64,000 nucleotides of DNA from Pelodera strongyloides (lineage: Eukaryota; Nematoda; Chromadorea; Rhabditida; Rhabditidae): the NCBI GenBank assembly GCA_036852015.1, contig JAANDG010000380.1, positions 62,001 to 126,000 on the forward strand. The letters run 5' to 3'. This document shows, one piece after another, positions 13,988 to 28,000 of this stretch. The number at the start of each line of letters is the position of its first letter. Within the stretch, counting starts at the first letter, position 1. Under the pieces are notes generated by a model. That model made no database searches. It was given only the letters and a program-made list of their open reading frames with translations, and was not told where the DNA came from. The position numbers and the translations under genes were made by a program.

Positions 13988-15195
13988 ATGAGCACTGCAG
14001 TTATGTTTGTCGAGTCCGAGGTGTGTTTGGATTTGGATATCTTTAACAAGTTTCTAGTTCGTAAAGATGTTATATGCTTCTGTTCCTTTGGTCCTTAGCC
14101 AACATTGTATTTGTGGATATTGAGTCTGGAAGCGTGACTCTGTTTGTCTGTAGCTGTTCATGAATAGCATCAGCGAGGGGGATCAAGGTGCAATAACCAA
14201 TCAGCCAATGCAAATTATTTTAATTTGCCAGGAGTTGGTGATATCGGCCGGCGACTCGTTGGTAGTGGCTGACTGCTCGGACTCGACTCCCTCTTCCTCT
14301 AATACAACTAGGCACAATAGTGGCAAATCGGGCAGAGCTGTCTCCCCTTCGCGGTCGCGAGTCCTCAAGAAAAGGCATTTGACCAAGAAGAAGGGAAAGC
14401 AGCTCTACCAACACAGGAAGATGAAGAACAACACGGGTGAGTGGGATTACGGGCTGCTCGAGAGGATTCTAGTTTTTGTTTTCTTTGTTATAGTGTGATG
14501 GAAAGTGTCGGGAACCAGGGTTGGAATTCGGAATTAAGGTTTGCCTTTTGCGTCTGCTCGAAAGAAGGAGAAGGCACCACAGTTCCAACAAAGGGGATGC
14601 ATCAGCCCCTGGATCCAGTCCTGTCAGCTCTGGGTGTTTGATAGTTCAGTCGTTTCCTGACGGTAAACGATCGATCACGACCGTCACGGTCTCTCCGCAA
14701 TCGAAACTGCTACCAACGTACTCATATTTGTCCTTCAGCCAAGCGTGTCAAGCAGATGGCCATGATGCGCCGTGCCGAGGAAGAAGAGACTATCACGCCC
14801 CAGAAACTCAAGTATTTGGAAGATCTTGCCCGGCAGAACGAAAGAGAGAAGATTAGGTTGCAACTTATGAGACAGAGGGTTGGTTTCACTTGTACTATTT
14901 TAATAATTAATTGTGGAATGGTATGTGCGCTAGCTAGACATGGTCTGCTACCAGTTAGACATTTGTAGCATCGATCTTGACAGAAAAATCTAGAGGCTTA
15001 TATATCACTGCGCATAACTTTCCTGATGGTATCAAATTAAAATTTAGTTAGGCATCTCTAAAGACGAGACATTATGCGGATTACATTATTTTTAAATTAT
15101 GATTTCAGATGGCACAAATGGAGCGTGACATGCAGATTATGTTGTCTGTGGCTCAATTGTCCCGTCTCGATGATTATGATTTTGTTTTTATGTAA
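13988..15195 (+). CDS. Putative bZIP/coiled-coil nuclear protein, ATF4-like basic region (tentative)
   Basis: Four exons join in phase: 13988-14020, 14154-14436, 14739-14878 and 15109-15195, giving about 182 residues (MSTAVMFVESE at the start). The middle is Ser-rich and acidic (DCSDSTPSSSN), then strongly basic (RVLKKRHLTKKKGKQLYQHR, KMKNNTAKRVKQMAMMRRAE). A heptad-bearing helix follows (KLKYLEDLARQNEREKIRLQ, MAQMERDMQIML) with L, N, L, M, M at seven-residue steps, an arrangement like a short leucine zipper with a central Asn. The order resembles ATF4/ATF5-type factors but the basic region does not fit the bZIP signature exactly, so the family is uncertain. An alternative 3' end splices at the strong donor GTAAGT (15192) to 15255 and adds about 50 unconserved residues. 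A small extra Ser-rich exon between 14550 and 14690 is also possible. Confidence 0.55.
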
Positions 15196-16074
15196 GTATA
15201 GGGTTTTTTTTTGCTGCTAGCGCAGACTCGGCTCTGCAACTCTTCTATCTTTAGTCCTGGGATGAATTGTCTGAACAACAAACTATGCTTGGCCATTTTG
15301 TGCGTTGTGAATACGGACACCTGGTGGTATGATTCATTTCACTCTAGGTATCGAACGGTGGGTGAAATCATGCACCAGTGACCTCAATAGGTGATTTCAA
15401 ACTTGTACATTTGAGTGTGACATGTAAGTTGTTACATCGTACATCCTTTAGTCCATCTACCACGGATCATATCAGTTTACGCCCTTTATGCCCTGATATC
15501 CCAATTCATAACGCTCGAACAGATGGCAACATACATAGTTTGTTTTGTGTCAGGCGTACTGTAAAAATATAAACCATTGGCAATCCGCAGTTGCTGAGTT
15601 CTGTGTTCCAGTTGTTGTTGTCTAAATAATACGTAATTCGCGCATGACTGAGTATCTAGAGGAAGGGTTCTAGTATAATTGTGTTCACTTTGGATACTCA
15701 GTTAAGCATTGCCCCATTTTGTTAATATCCTTTACTGTATTTTTTTTTTCGTTTTAACGTAATGTTTATGATGTTTCTTTCAGTTTTTTGTTTCTTTCAC
15801 GCAAGCCTCTGAGAGGCAAATTAATGTGAGCCAAACAACTTTTAATTTAATTGCGAATAATCTGTACCAGAAATGAATCAGTAGAAAGTTTATATATTGA
15901 TCAGTAGCAACTACCTGCTTACCGTTCACAGATTTGTTCGCAATCTCATTTTTTTCAAAGCAAACGTACGGAAATTTTGTTGTGTTGGTGAAGACATGAA
16001 ATAAACTGTTGCTAGTACGGGTGTTGTTATTGTTGTTGTTGTTGGACGTTGTACCTGCTTTGTTTCCTTTCCAA
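15196..16074. other. Spacer up to the satellite array
   Basis: A/T-rich sequence with no exon that I can support beyond the optional 3' exon of the preceding gene (about 15255-15381). A short GTT microsatellite (about 16020-16045) lies immediately before the satellite starts. Confidence 0.5.
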
Positions 16075-19000
16075 TAACTCGTTTCGCATCTTGCCACACT
16101 GTTTTCTAGAATAAAAAACCCTGTGGCAAGATTTTGATCTCGCTTTAACTCGTTTCGCATCTTGCCACACTGTTTTCTAGAATAAAAAACCCTGTGGCAA
16201 GATTTTGATCTCGCTTTAACTCGTTTCGCATCTTGCCACACTGTTTTCCAGTTCAAAAAACCCTGTGGCAAGATTTTGAGCTCGCTTTAACTCGTGTCGC
16301 ATCTTGCCACACTGTTTTCCAGTTCAAAAAACCCTGTGGCAAGATTTTGAGCTCGCTTTAACTCGTTTCGTATCTTGCCACACTGTTTTCTAGTATAAAA
16401 AACCCTGTGGCAAGATTTTGAGCTCGTTTTAACTCGTTTCGCATCTTGCCACACTGTTTTCCAGTACAAAAAACCCTGTGGCAAGATTTTGAGCTCGCTT
16501 TAACTCGTTTCGCATCTTGCCACACTGTTTTCCAGTACAAAAAACCCTGTGGCAAGATTTTGAGCTCGCTTTACTCGTTTCGCTTCTTGCCACACTGTTT
16601 TCCAGTACAAAAACCCTGTGGCAATTTTTTGAGCTCGCTTTAACTCGTTTTCGCCTTCTTGCCACACTGTTTTAGAATAAAAAACCCATTTTGAGCTCGT
16701 TTTAACTCGTTTCGCATCTTGCCACAAGTTTTTCCAGTACAAAAAACCCTGTGGCAATTTTGAGCTCGTTTATCTTTCGCTTTTTTCCAGTAAAAAAACC
16801 TGTGGCAAGATTTTGAGCTCGCTTTAACTCGTTTTCGCATCTTGCCACACTGTTTTCCAGTTCAAAAAACCCTGTGGCAAGATTTTTGAGCTCTCTTTAA
16901 CTCGTTTCGCATCTTGCCACACTGTTTTCCAGTTCAAAAAAACCCTGTGGCAAGATTTTGAGCTCGCTTCACTCGTTTCGCATCTTGCCACACTGTTTTC
17001 CAGTACAAAAACCCTGTGGGCAAGATTTTGAGCTCGCTTTAACTCGTTTCGCATCTTGCCACACTGTTTTCTAGAATAAAATACCCTGTGGCAAGATTTT
17101 GAGCTCGTTTTAACTCGTTTCGCTTCTTGCCACACTGTTTTCCAGTACAAAAAAACCCTGCGGCAAGATTTTGAGCTCGCTTTAACTCGTTTCGCATCTT
17201 GCCGCACTGTTTTCCAGTACAAAAAACCCTGTGGCAAGATTTTGAGCTCGCTTTAACTCGTTTCGCTTCTTGCCACACTGTTTTCCAGTACAAAAAACCC
17301 TGCGGCAAGGTTTTTAGCTAGGTTTAACTCGTTTCGCATCATGCCACACTGTTTTCCAGTACAAAAAACCCTGTGGCAAGATTTTGAGCTAGCTTTAACT
17401 CGTTTCGCATCTTGCCACACGGTTTTCCAGTACAAAAAACCCTGTGGCAATATTTTGAGCTCGCTTTAACTCGTTTCGCATCTTGCCACACTGTTTTCTA
17501 GAATAAAAAACCCTGTGGCAAGATTTTGAGCTCGCTTTAACTCGTTTCGCATCTTGCCACACTGTTTTCCAGTACAAAAAACCCTGTGGCGAGATTTTGA
17601 GCTAGCTTTAACTCGTTTCGCATCTTGCCACACGGTTTTCCATACAAAAAACCCTGTGGCAAATTTTGAGCTCGCTTTAACTCGTTTCGCATCTTGCCCA
17701 CACTGTTTTCTAGAATAAAAAACCCTGTGGCAAGATTTGAGCTCGCTTTTAACTCGTTTCGCATCTTGCCACACGTTTTCCAGTACAAAAAACCCTGTGG
17801 CAATATTTTGAGCTCGCTTTTAAACTCGTTCGCATCTGCCACACTGTTTTCTAGATAAAAAACCCTGTGGCAAGATTTTGAGCTCGCTTTAACTCGTTTC
17901 GCATCTTGCCACACTGTTTTCCAGTACAAAACCCTGTGGCAAAACCTGTGGCAAGATTTTGAGCTAGCTTTAACTCGTTTCGCATCTTGCCACACGGTTT
18001 TCCAGTACAAAAAACCCTGTGGCAATATTTTGAGCTCGCTTTAACTCGTTTCGCATCTTGCCACACTGTTTTCTAGAATAAAAAACCCTGTGGCAAGATT
18101 TTGAGCTCGTTTAACTCGTTTTCGCATCTTGCCACACTGTTTTCCAGTACAAAAAACCCTGTGGCAAGATTTTGAGCCTCGCTTTAAACTCGTTCGCATC
18201 TTGCCACACTGTTTTCCCCTGTGGCAAGATTTTGAGCTCGTTTTAACTCGTTTGCGCATTGCCACACTGTTTTCCAGTACAAAAAACCCTGTGGCAAGAT
18301 TTTGAGCTCGCTTTAACTCGTTTCGCATCTTGCCACACGGTTTTCCAGTACAAAAAACCCTGTGGCAAGATTTGATAGCTTTAATCGTTTCGCATCTTGC
18401 CCACACGGTTTTCAACAAAAAAACCTGTGGCAAATTTTGAGCTCGCTTAATCGTTCGCATCTTGCCACCCTCTTTTCCAGTACAAAAAACCCTGTGGCAA
18501 GATTTTGAGCTCGCTTTAACTCGTTTCGCTTCTTGCCACACTGTTTTCCAGTTCAAAAACCCTGTGGCAAGATTTTAGCTCTCTTTAACTCGTTTCGCAT
18601 CTTGCCACACTGTTTTCCAGCAAAACCCTGTGGCAAGATTTTGAGCTCGCTTTAACTCGTTTTCGCATCTTGCCACACTGTTTTCCAGTACAAAAAACCC
18701 TGTGGCAAGATTTTGAGCTCGCTTTAACTCGTTTCGCATCTTGCCACACTGTTTTCTAGAATAAAATACCCTGTGGCAAGATTTTGAGCTCGTTTAACTC
18801 GTTTCGCATCTTGTCACGCTGTTTTCCAGTACAAAAAACCCTGTGGCAAGATTTTGAGCTCGCTTTAACTCGTTTCGCATCTTGCCGCACTGTTTTCCAG
18901 TACAAAAAACCCTGTGGCAAGATTTTGAGCTCGCTTCAACTCGTTTCGCTTCTTGCCACACTGTTTTCCAGTACAAAAAACCCTGCGGCAAGGTTTTTAG

Positions 19001-22000
19001 CTAGGTTTAACTCGTTTCGCATCATGCCACACTGTTTTTCCAGTACAAAAAACCCTGGGCAAGATTTTTGAGCTAGCTTTAACTCGTTTCGCATCTTGCC
19101 ACACGGTTTCCAGTACAAAAAACCCTGTGGCAATATTTTGAGCTCGCCTTAACTCGTTTCGCATCTTGCCACACTGTTTTCTAGAATAAAAAACCCTGTG
19201 GCAAGATTTTGAGCTCGTTTTAACTCGTTTCGCATCTTGCCACACTGTTTTCCAGTACAAAAAACCCTGTGGCAAGATTTTGAGCTCGCTTTAACTCGTT
19301 TCGCATCTTGCCACACTGTTTTCCAGTACAAAAAACCCTGTGGCAAGATTTTGAGCTCGCTTTAACTCGTTTCGCATCTTGCCACACTGTTTTCCAGTAC
19401 AAAAAACCCTGTCGCAAGATTTTGAGCTCGCTTTAACTCGTTTCGCTTCTTGCCACACTGTTTTCCAGTACAAAAAACCCTGTGGCAATATTTTGAGCTC
19501 GCTTTAACTCGTTTCGCATCTTGCCACACTGTTTTCTAGAATAAAAAACCCTGTGGCAAGATTTTGAGCTCGTTTTAACGTTTCGCATCTTGCCACGCTG
19601 TTTTCCAGTACAAAAAACCCTGTGGCAAGATTTTGAGCTCGCTTTAACTCGTTTCGCATCTTGCCGCACTGTTTTCCAGTACAAAAAACCCTGTGGCAAG
19701 ATTTTGAGCTCGCTTTAACTCGTTTCGCTTCTTGCCACACTGTTTTCCAGTACAAAAAACCCTGTGGCAAGATTTTGAGCTCGCATTAACTCGTTTCGCA
19801 TCTTGCCACACTGTTTTCCATTACAGAAAACCCTGTGGCAAGATTTTGAGCTCGCTTTAACTCGTTTCGCATCTTGCCGCACTGTTTTCCAGTACAAAAA
19901 ACACTGTGGCAAGATTTTGAGCTCGATTTAACTCGTTTCGCTTCTTGCCACACTGTTTTCCAGTACAAAAAACCATGCGGCAAGGTTTTTAGCTAGGTTT
20001 AACTCGTTTCGCATCATGCCACACTGTTTTCCAGTACAAAAAACCCTGTGGCAAGATTTTGAGCTAGCTTTAACTCGTTTCGCATCTTGCCACACGGTTT
20101 TCCAGTACAAAAAACCCTGTGGCAATATTTTGAGCTCGCTTTAACTCGTTTCGCATCTTGCCACACTGTTTTCTAGAATAAAAAACCCTGTGGCAAGATT
20201 TTGAGCTCGCTTTAACTCGTTTCGCATCTTGCCACACTGTTTTCCAGTACAAAAAACCCTGTGGCAAGATTTTGAGCTCGCTTTAACTCGTTTCGCATCT
20301 TGCCACACGTTTTCCAGACAAAAAACCCTGTGGCAAGATTTTGAACTCGCTTTTAACTCGTTTCGCATCTTGCCACACGTTTCTAGAATAAAAAACCCTG
20401 TGGCAAGATTTTGAGCTCGCTTTAACTCGTTTCGCATCTTGCCACACTGTTTTCCAGTACAAAAAACCCTGTGGCAAGATTTTGAGCTCGCTTTAACTCG
20501 TTTCGCATCTTGCCACACTGTTTTCCAGTACAAAAAACCCTGTGGCAAGATTTTGAGCTCGCTTTAACTCGTTTCGCATCTTGCCACACTGTTTTCTAGA
20601 ATAAAAAACCCTGTGGCAAGATTTTGAGCTCGTTTTAACTCGTTTCGCATCTTGCCACACTGTTTTCCAGTACAAAAAACCCTGTGGCAAGATTTTGAGC
20701 TCGCTTTAACTCGTTTCGCATCTTGCCGCACTGTTTTCCAGTACAAAAAACCCTGTGGCAAGATTTTGAGCTCGCTTTAACTCGTTTCGCTTCTCGCCAC
20801 ACTGTTTTCCAGTACAAAAAACCCTGTGGCAAGATTTTGAGCTCGCTTTAACTCGTTTCGCATCTTGCCACACTGTTTTCTAGAATAAAAAACCCTGTGG
20901 CAAATTTTGAGCTCGTTTTAACTCGTTTCGTATCTTGCCACACTGTTTTCCAGTACAAAAAACCCTGTGGCAAGATTTTGAGCTCGCTTTAACTCGTTTC
21001 GCATCTTGCCACACTGTTTTCCAGTACAAAAAACCCTGTGGCAAGATTTTGAGCTCGCTTTAACTCGTTTCGCTTCTTGCCACACTGTTTTCCAGTACAA
21101 AAAACCCTGTGGCAATATTTTGAGCTCGCTTTAACTCGTTTCGCATCTTGCCACACTGTTTTCTAGAATAAAAAACCCTGTGGCAAGATTTTGAGCTCGT
21201 TTTAACTCGTTTCGCATCTTGCCACACTGTTTTCCAGTACAAAAAACCCTGTGGTAAGATTTTGAGATCGCTTTAACTCGTTTCGCATCTTGCCACACTG
21301 TTTTCTAGAATAAAAAACCCTGTGGCAAGATTTTGAGCTCGTTTTAACTCGTTTCGCATCTCGCCACGCTGTTTTCCAGTACAAAAAACCCTGTGGCAAG
21401 ATTTTGAGCTCGCTTTAACTCGTTTCGCATCTTGCCGCACTGTTTTCCAGTACAAAAAACCCTGTGGCAAGATTTTGAGCTCGCTTTAACTCGTTTCGCT
21501 TCTTGCCACACTGTTTTCCAGTACAAAAAACCCTGTGGCAAGATTTTGAGCTCGCTTTAACTCGTTTCGCATCTTGCCACACTGTTTTCCATTACAGAAA
21601 ACCCTGTGGCAAGATTTTGAGCTCGCTTTAACTCGTTTCGCATCTTGCCACACTGTTTTCCAGTACAAAAAACCCTGTGGCAAGATTTTGAGCTCGCTTT
21701 AACTCGTTTCGCATCTTGCCACACTGTTTTCTAGAATAAAAAACCCTGTGGCAAGATTTTGAGCTCGTTTTAACTCGTTTCGCATCTTGCTACGCTGTTT
21801 TCCAGTACAAAAAACCCTGTGGCAAGATTTTGAGCTCGCTTTAACTCGTTTCGCATCTTGCCGCACTGTTTTCCAGTACAAAAAACCCTGTGGCAATATT
21901 TTGAGCTCGCTTTAACTCGTTTCGCATCTTGCCACACTGTTTTCCATTACAGAAAACCCTGTGGCAAGATTTTGAGCTCGCTTTAACTCGTTTCGCATCT

Positions 22001-25000
22001 TGCCACACTGTTTTCCAGTACAAAAAAACCCTGTGGCAAGATTTTGAGCTCGCTTTTAACTCGTTTCGCATCTTGCCACCTGTTTTCTAGAATAAAAAAC
22101 CCTGTGGCAAGATTTTGAGCTCGTTTTTTTAACTCGTTTCGCATCTTGCCACACTGTTTTCCAGTACAAAAAACCCTGTGGCAAGATTTTGAGCTCGTTT
22201 AAACTCGTTTCGCATCTTGCCACACTGTTTTCCAGTACAAAAAACCCTGTGGCACGATTTTGAGCTCGCTTTAACTCGTTTCGCTTCTTGCCACACCTGT
22301 TTTCCAGTACAAAAAACCTGCGGCAAAGGTTTTTTTCGCAGGTTTAACTCGTTTGCGCACTGTTTCCAGTACAAAAAACCCTGTGCAAGATTTTGAGCTA
22401 GCTTGAACGCGTTTCGCATTTTGCCAACGGTTTTCCAGTACAAAAACCCTGTGGCAATATTTTGAGCTCGCTTTAACCGTTTCTTGCCACACTGTTTTCT
22501 AGAATAAAAAACCCTGTGGCAAGATTTTGAGCTCGTTTAACTCGTTTCGCATCTTGCCACCTGTTTTCCAGTACAAAAAACCCCTGTGGCAAGATTTTGA
22601 GCTAGCTTTAACTCGTTTCGCATCTTGCCACACGTTTTCCAGTACAAAAAACCCTGTGGCAATATTTGAGCTCGCTTAACTCGTTTCGCATCTTGCCACA
22701 CTGTTTTCTGTAGTCAAAAACCCTTGGCAAGATTTTGACGTTTTAACTCGTTTCGCATTTGCCACACTGTTTCCAGACAAAAACCCTGTGGCAAGATTTT
22801 AGCTCGTTTAACTCGTTTCGCATCTTGCCACCTTTTCAGAAAAAAAACCCTGTGGCAAGATTTTGAGCTCGCTTTAACTCGTTTCGCATCTTGCCACACT
22901 GTTTTCCAGTACAAAAAACCTGTGGCAAGATTTTGAGCTCGCTTAACCGTTTCGCATCTTGCCACAACGTTTCCATCAAAACCCTGTGGCAATATTTGAG
23001 CTTCGCTTTAACTCGTTCGCATCTTGCCACATGTTTTCTAGAATAAAAAACCCTGTGGCAAGATTTTGAGCTCGCTTTAACTCGTTTCGCATCTTGCCAC
23101 ACTGTTTTCCAGTACAAAAAACCCTGTGGCAAGATTTTGAGCTAGCTTTAACTCGTTTCGCATCTTGCCACACTGTTTTCCAGTACAAAAAACCCTGTGG
23201 CAAGATTTTGAGCTCGCTTTAACTCGTTTCGCATCTTGCCACACTGTTTTCTAGAATAAAAAACCCTGTGGCAAGATTTTGAGCTCGTTTTAACTCGTTT
23301 CGCATCTTGCCACACTGTTTTCCAGTACAAAAAACCCTGTGGCAAGATTTTGAGCTCGCTTTAACTCGTTTCGCATCTTGCCGCACTGTTTTCCAGTACA
23401 AAAAACCCTGTGGCAAGATTTTGAGCTCGCTTTAACTCGTTTCGCTTCTTGCCACACTGTTTTCCAGTACAAAAAACCCTGCGGCAAGGTTTTTAGCTAG
23501 GTTTAACTCGTTTCGCATCATGCCACACTGTTTTCCAGTACAAAAACCCCTGTGGCAAGATTTTGAGCTAGCTTTAACTCGTTTCGCATCTTGCCACTGT
23601 TTTCCGTACAAAAAACACTGTGGCAAGATTTTGAGCTCGATTTAACTCGTTTCGCTCTTGCCACACGTTTTTCCAGTACAAAAAAACCATGGGCAAGGTT
23701 TTTAGCTAGTTTAACTCGTTTCGCATCTTGCCACACTGTTTTCCAGTACAAAAAACCCTGTGGCAAGATTTTGAGCTCGCTTTAACTCGTTTCGCATCTT
23801 GCCACACTGTTTTCCAGTACAAAAAACCCTGTGGCAAGATTTTGAGCTCGCTTTAACTCGTTTCGCATCTTGCCACACTGTTTTCTAGACAAAAAACCCT
23901 GTGGCAAGATTTTGAGCTCGCTTTAACTCGTTTCGCATCTTGCCACACTGTTTTCCAGTACAAAAAACCCTGTGGCAAGATTTTGAGCTCGCTTTAACTC
24001 GTTTCGCATCTTGCCACACGGTTTTCCAGTACAAAAAACCCTGTGGCAAGATTTTGAGCTCGCTTTAACTCGTTTCGCATCTTGCCGCACTGTTTTCCAG
24101 TACAAAAACCCTGTGGCAAGATTTTGAGCTCGCTTTAACTCGTTTCGCATCTTGCCACACTGTTTTCCAGTACAAAAAACCCTGTGGCAAGATTTTGAGC
24201 TCGCTTAACTCGTTTCGATCTTGCCACACTGTTTTCCACAAAAAACCCTGTGAAGATTTTGAGCTCGCTTTAACTCGTTTCGCATCTTGCCACACTGTTT
24301 TCATTAAAAAAAACCTGTGGCAAGATTTTGAGCTCGCTTTAACTCGTTCGCATCTGCCACACTGGTTTCAGTAAAAAACCCTGTGGCAAGATTTTGAGCT
24401 CGCTTAACTCGTTTCGCATCTTGCCACACTGTTTTCCAGTACAAAAAACCCTGTGGCAGATTTTGAGCTCGCTTTAACTCGTTTCGCATCTTGCCACACT
24501 GTTTTCCAGTACAAAAAAAAACCCTGTGGCAAGATTTTGAGCTCGCTTTAACTCGTTTCGCTGCCACACTGTTTCCAGTACAAAAAAACCCTTGCCAACC
24601 ACACTGTTTTCCAGTACAAAAAACCCTGTGGCAATTTTGAGCTAGCTTTAACTCGTTTCGCATCTTGCCGCACTGTTTTCCAGTAAAAAAACCCTGGGCA
24701 GATTTTGAGCTCGTTTAACTCGTTTCGCATCTTGCCACACTGTTTCCAGTACAAAAAACCATGTTTTTTAGCTAAATCGTTTCGCATCTAACGTTTTCCA
24801 ACAAAAAACCCTGTGGCAAGATTTTGAGCTCGCCTTAACTCGTTTCGCATCTTGCCACACTGTTTTCCAGTACAAAAAACCTGTGGCAAGATTTTGAGCT
24901 CGCTTTAACTCGTTTCGCATCTTGCCACACTGTTTCCAGTACAAAACTGTGGCAGATTTTGAGCTAGCTTTAACTCGTTTTCGCTCTTGCCACACTGTTT

Positions 25001-28000
25001 TCCAGTACAAAAAAACCCTGTGGCAAGATTTTGAGCTAGCTTTAACTCGTTTCATCTTGCCACACGGTTTTCCAGTACAAAAAACCCTGTGCAATATTTT
25101 GAGCTCGCTTAACTCGTTCGCATCTTGCCACACTGTTTTCCAGAATAAAAAACCCTGAAATTTTGCAAGTTTCGCATCGTGTTAACGCGATTTGACGCCA
25201 TCTTGCCACACTGTCCACCCACTCGCTTTAACGCTGTGTTTTCCAGTACAAAAACCCTGTGGCAATATTTTGAGCTCGCTTTAACTCGTTTCGCAACTTG
25301 CACACTGTTTCCGTCAAAAAACCCTGTGGCAGATTTTGAGCTCTCGTTTCGCATCTTGCCACACTCCAGTACAAAAACCCATCGCTCGCTCTCGTTTCGC
25401 ACACTGTTTTCAAGTAAACAAAAACCCTGTGGCAAGATTTTGAGCTCGCTTTAACTCGTTTCGCATCTTGCCGCACTGTTTTCCAGAAAAAAACCCTGTG
25501 GCAAGATTTGACTTCTTTAACTCGTTTCGCTCCACACACTGTTTTCCAGTACAAAAAACCCTGTGCAAGATTTTGAGCTCAAATTTGAGCTCGTTAACTC
25601 GTTTCGCACACTGTTTTCTTGTGGCCAACTCGTTTCGCATCTTTGTTTCCAGTACAAACCCTGTGGCAAGATTTGGCTCGCTTAACTCGTTTCGCTCTTG
25701 CCACAATGTTTTCCAGTACAAAACCCTGTGGCAATATTTTGAGCTCGCTTTAACCGTTTCGCATCTTGCCACATGTTCTAAATATAAAAACCCCCTGTGG
25801 CAAGATTTGAGCTCGTTTTTAAACTCGTTTCGCATCTTGCCACACGTTTTCCAGTAAAAAAAACCCTGTGTAAGATTTTGAGATCGCTTTAACGCGTTTC
25901 GCATCTTGCCACACTGTTTTCTAGAATAAAAACCCTGTGGCAAGATTTTGAGCTCGTTTTAACTCGTTTCGCACCTCGCACGCTGTTTCAGTCAAAAAAA
26001 CCCTGTGGCAAGATTTGAGCTCGCTTTAACTCGTTTCGCATCTTGCCGCACGTTTTAGTAAAAAAACCCTGTGGCAAATTTTGAGCTCGCTTTAACTCGT
26101 TTCGCTTCTTGCCACACTGTTTTCCAGTACAAAAAACGTGGCAAGATTTTGAGCTCGCTTTAACTCGTTTCGCATCTTGCCACACTTTTTCCATACGAAA
26201 ACCCGTGGCAAGATTTGAGCTCGCTTTAACTCGTTTCGCATCTTGCCACACTGTTTTCCAGTACAAAAAACCCTGTGGCAAGATTTTGAGCTCGCTTTAA
26301 CTCGTTTCCATCTGCCACACTGTTTGCAAATAAAACCCTGTGGCAGATTTTGAGCTCGTTTTAACTCGTTTCGCATCTTGCTACGCTGTTTTCCAGTACA
26401 AAAAACCCGTGGCAGATTTTGAGCTCGCTTTAAATCGTTTCGCATCTTGCCGCACTGTTTTCCAGTACAAAAAACCCTGTGGCATATTTTGAGCTCGCTT
26501 TAACTCGTTTCGCATCTTGCCACAAGTTTTCCATACAGAAAACCCTGTGGCAAGATTTTGGCTCGCTCTTGCCACACTGTTTTCGTGTTCTCGCATCTTT
26601 CGCATCACACTGTTTTCTAGAATAAAAACCCTGTGGCAAGATTTTGATCTCGTTTTACTCGTTTCGCATCTTGCCACCTGTTTTCCAGTCAAAAAAGCCT
26701 GTGGCAAGATTTTGAGCTCGTTTAACTCGTTTTCGCATCTTGCCGCACTGTTTTCAGTACAAAAAACCCTGGCAAGATTGGAAGTTTTTAGCTGTTTAAC
26801 TCATTTCGCATCTTGCCACACTGTTTTTCCAGTACACAAAAACCCTGTCAAGATTTTGAGCTAGCTTTAACTCGTTTCGCATCTTGCCACACGGTTTTCC
26901 GTACAAAAAACCCCAATATTTTGAGCTCGCTTTAACTCTTTCGCATCTTGCCACACTGTTTTAGAATAAAAAACCTGTGGCAAGATTTTCTCGCTTAAAC
27001 TCGTTTCGCATCTTGCCACACATCTTTTTCTAGAATAACAAAAAAAAACCCTGTGGCAAGATTTTGAGCTCGTTTTAACTCGTTTCGCATCTTGCCACAC
27101 TGTTTTCCAGTACAAAAACCCTGTGGCAAGATTTTGAGCTCGTTTTAACTCGTTTCGCATCTGCCACGCTTTTTGTACAAAAAACCCTGTGGCAAGATTT
27201 TGAGCTCGCTTTAACTCGTTTCGCATCTTGCCACACTGTTTTTCCAGTACAAAAAAACCCTGTGGCAAGATTTTGCTCGCTTTAACTCGTTTCGCTTTTC
27301 CACACCGTTTTCCAGTACAAAAAACCCTGTGGCAAGATTTTGAGCTCGCTTTTAACTTTCGCATCTTGCCACACTGTTTTCTAGAATAAAAACCCTGTGG
27401 CAAGATTTTCTCGCTTAACTCGTTTCGCTTTTGCACACTGTTTTCCAGTACAAAAAACCCTGTGGCAATATTTTGAGCTCGCTTTACTCGTTTCGCATCT
27501 TGCCACACTGTTTTTCTAGAACAAAAACCCTGTGGCAAGATTTCAGCTCGCTTTAACTCGTTTCGCATCTGCCACACTGTTTTCCAGTACAAAAAACCCT
27601 GTGCAAGATTTGAGCTCGCTTTAACTCGTTCGCATCTTGCCACACTGTTTCCAGTACAAAAACCCTGTGGCAATTTTGAGCTCGCTCGTTAACTCGTTCG
27701 CAACTCGTTTCGCATCACGTTTTCTAGAATAAAAACCCTGTGGCAAGATTTTGAGCTCGCTTTAACTCGTTTCGCATCTTGCCACACGGTTTTACAAAAA
27801 ACATAGCATCGGAACCCACTGGGGCAAAGATTTGAGCTCGTTTTTAACTCGTTTCGCATCTTGCCACGCTGTTTTCCAGTACAAAAAACCCTGTGGCAAG
27901 ATTTGAGCTCGCTTTAACTCGTTTGCATCTTGCCGCACTGTTTTCCATACAAAAACCCGTGGCAAGATTTTGAGCTCGCTTTAATTCGTTTCGCTCTTGC

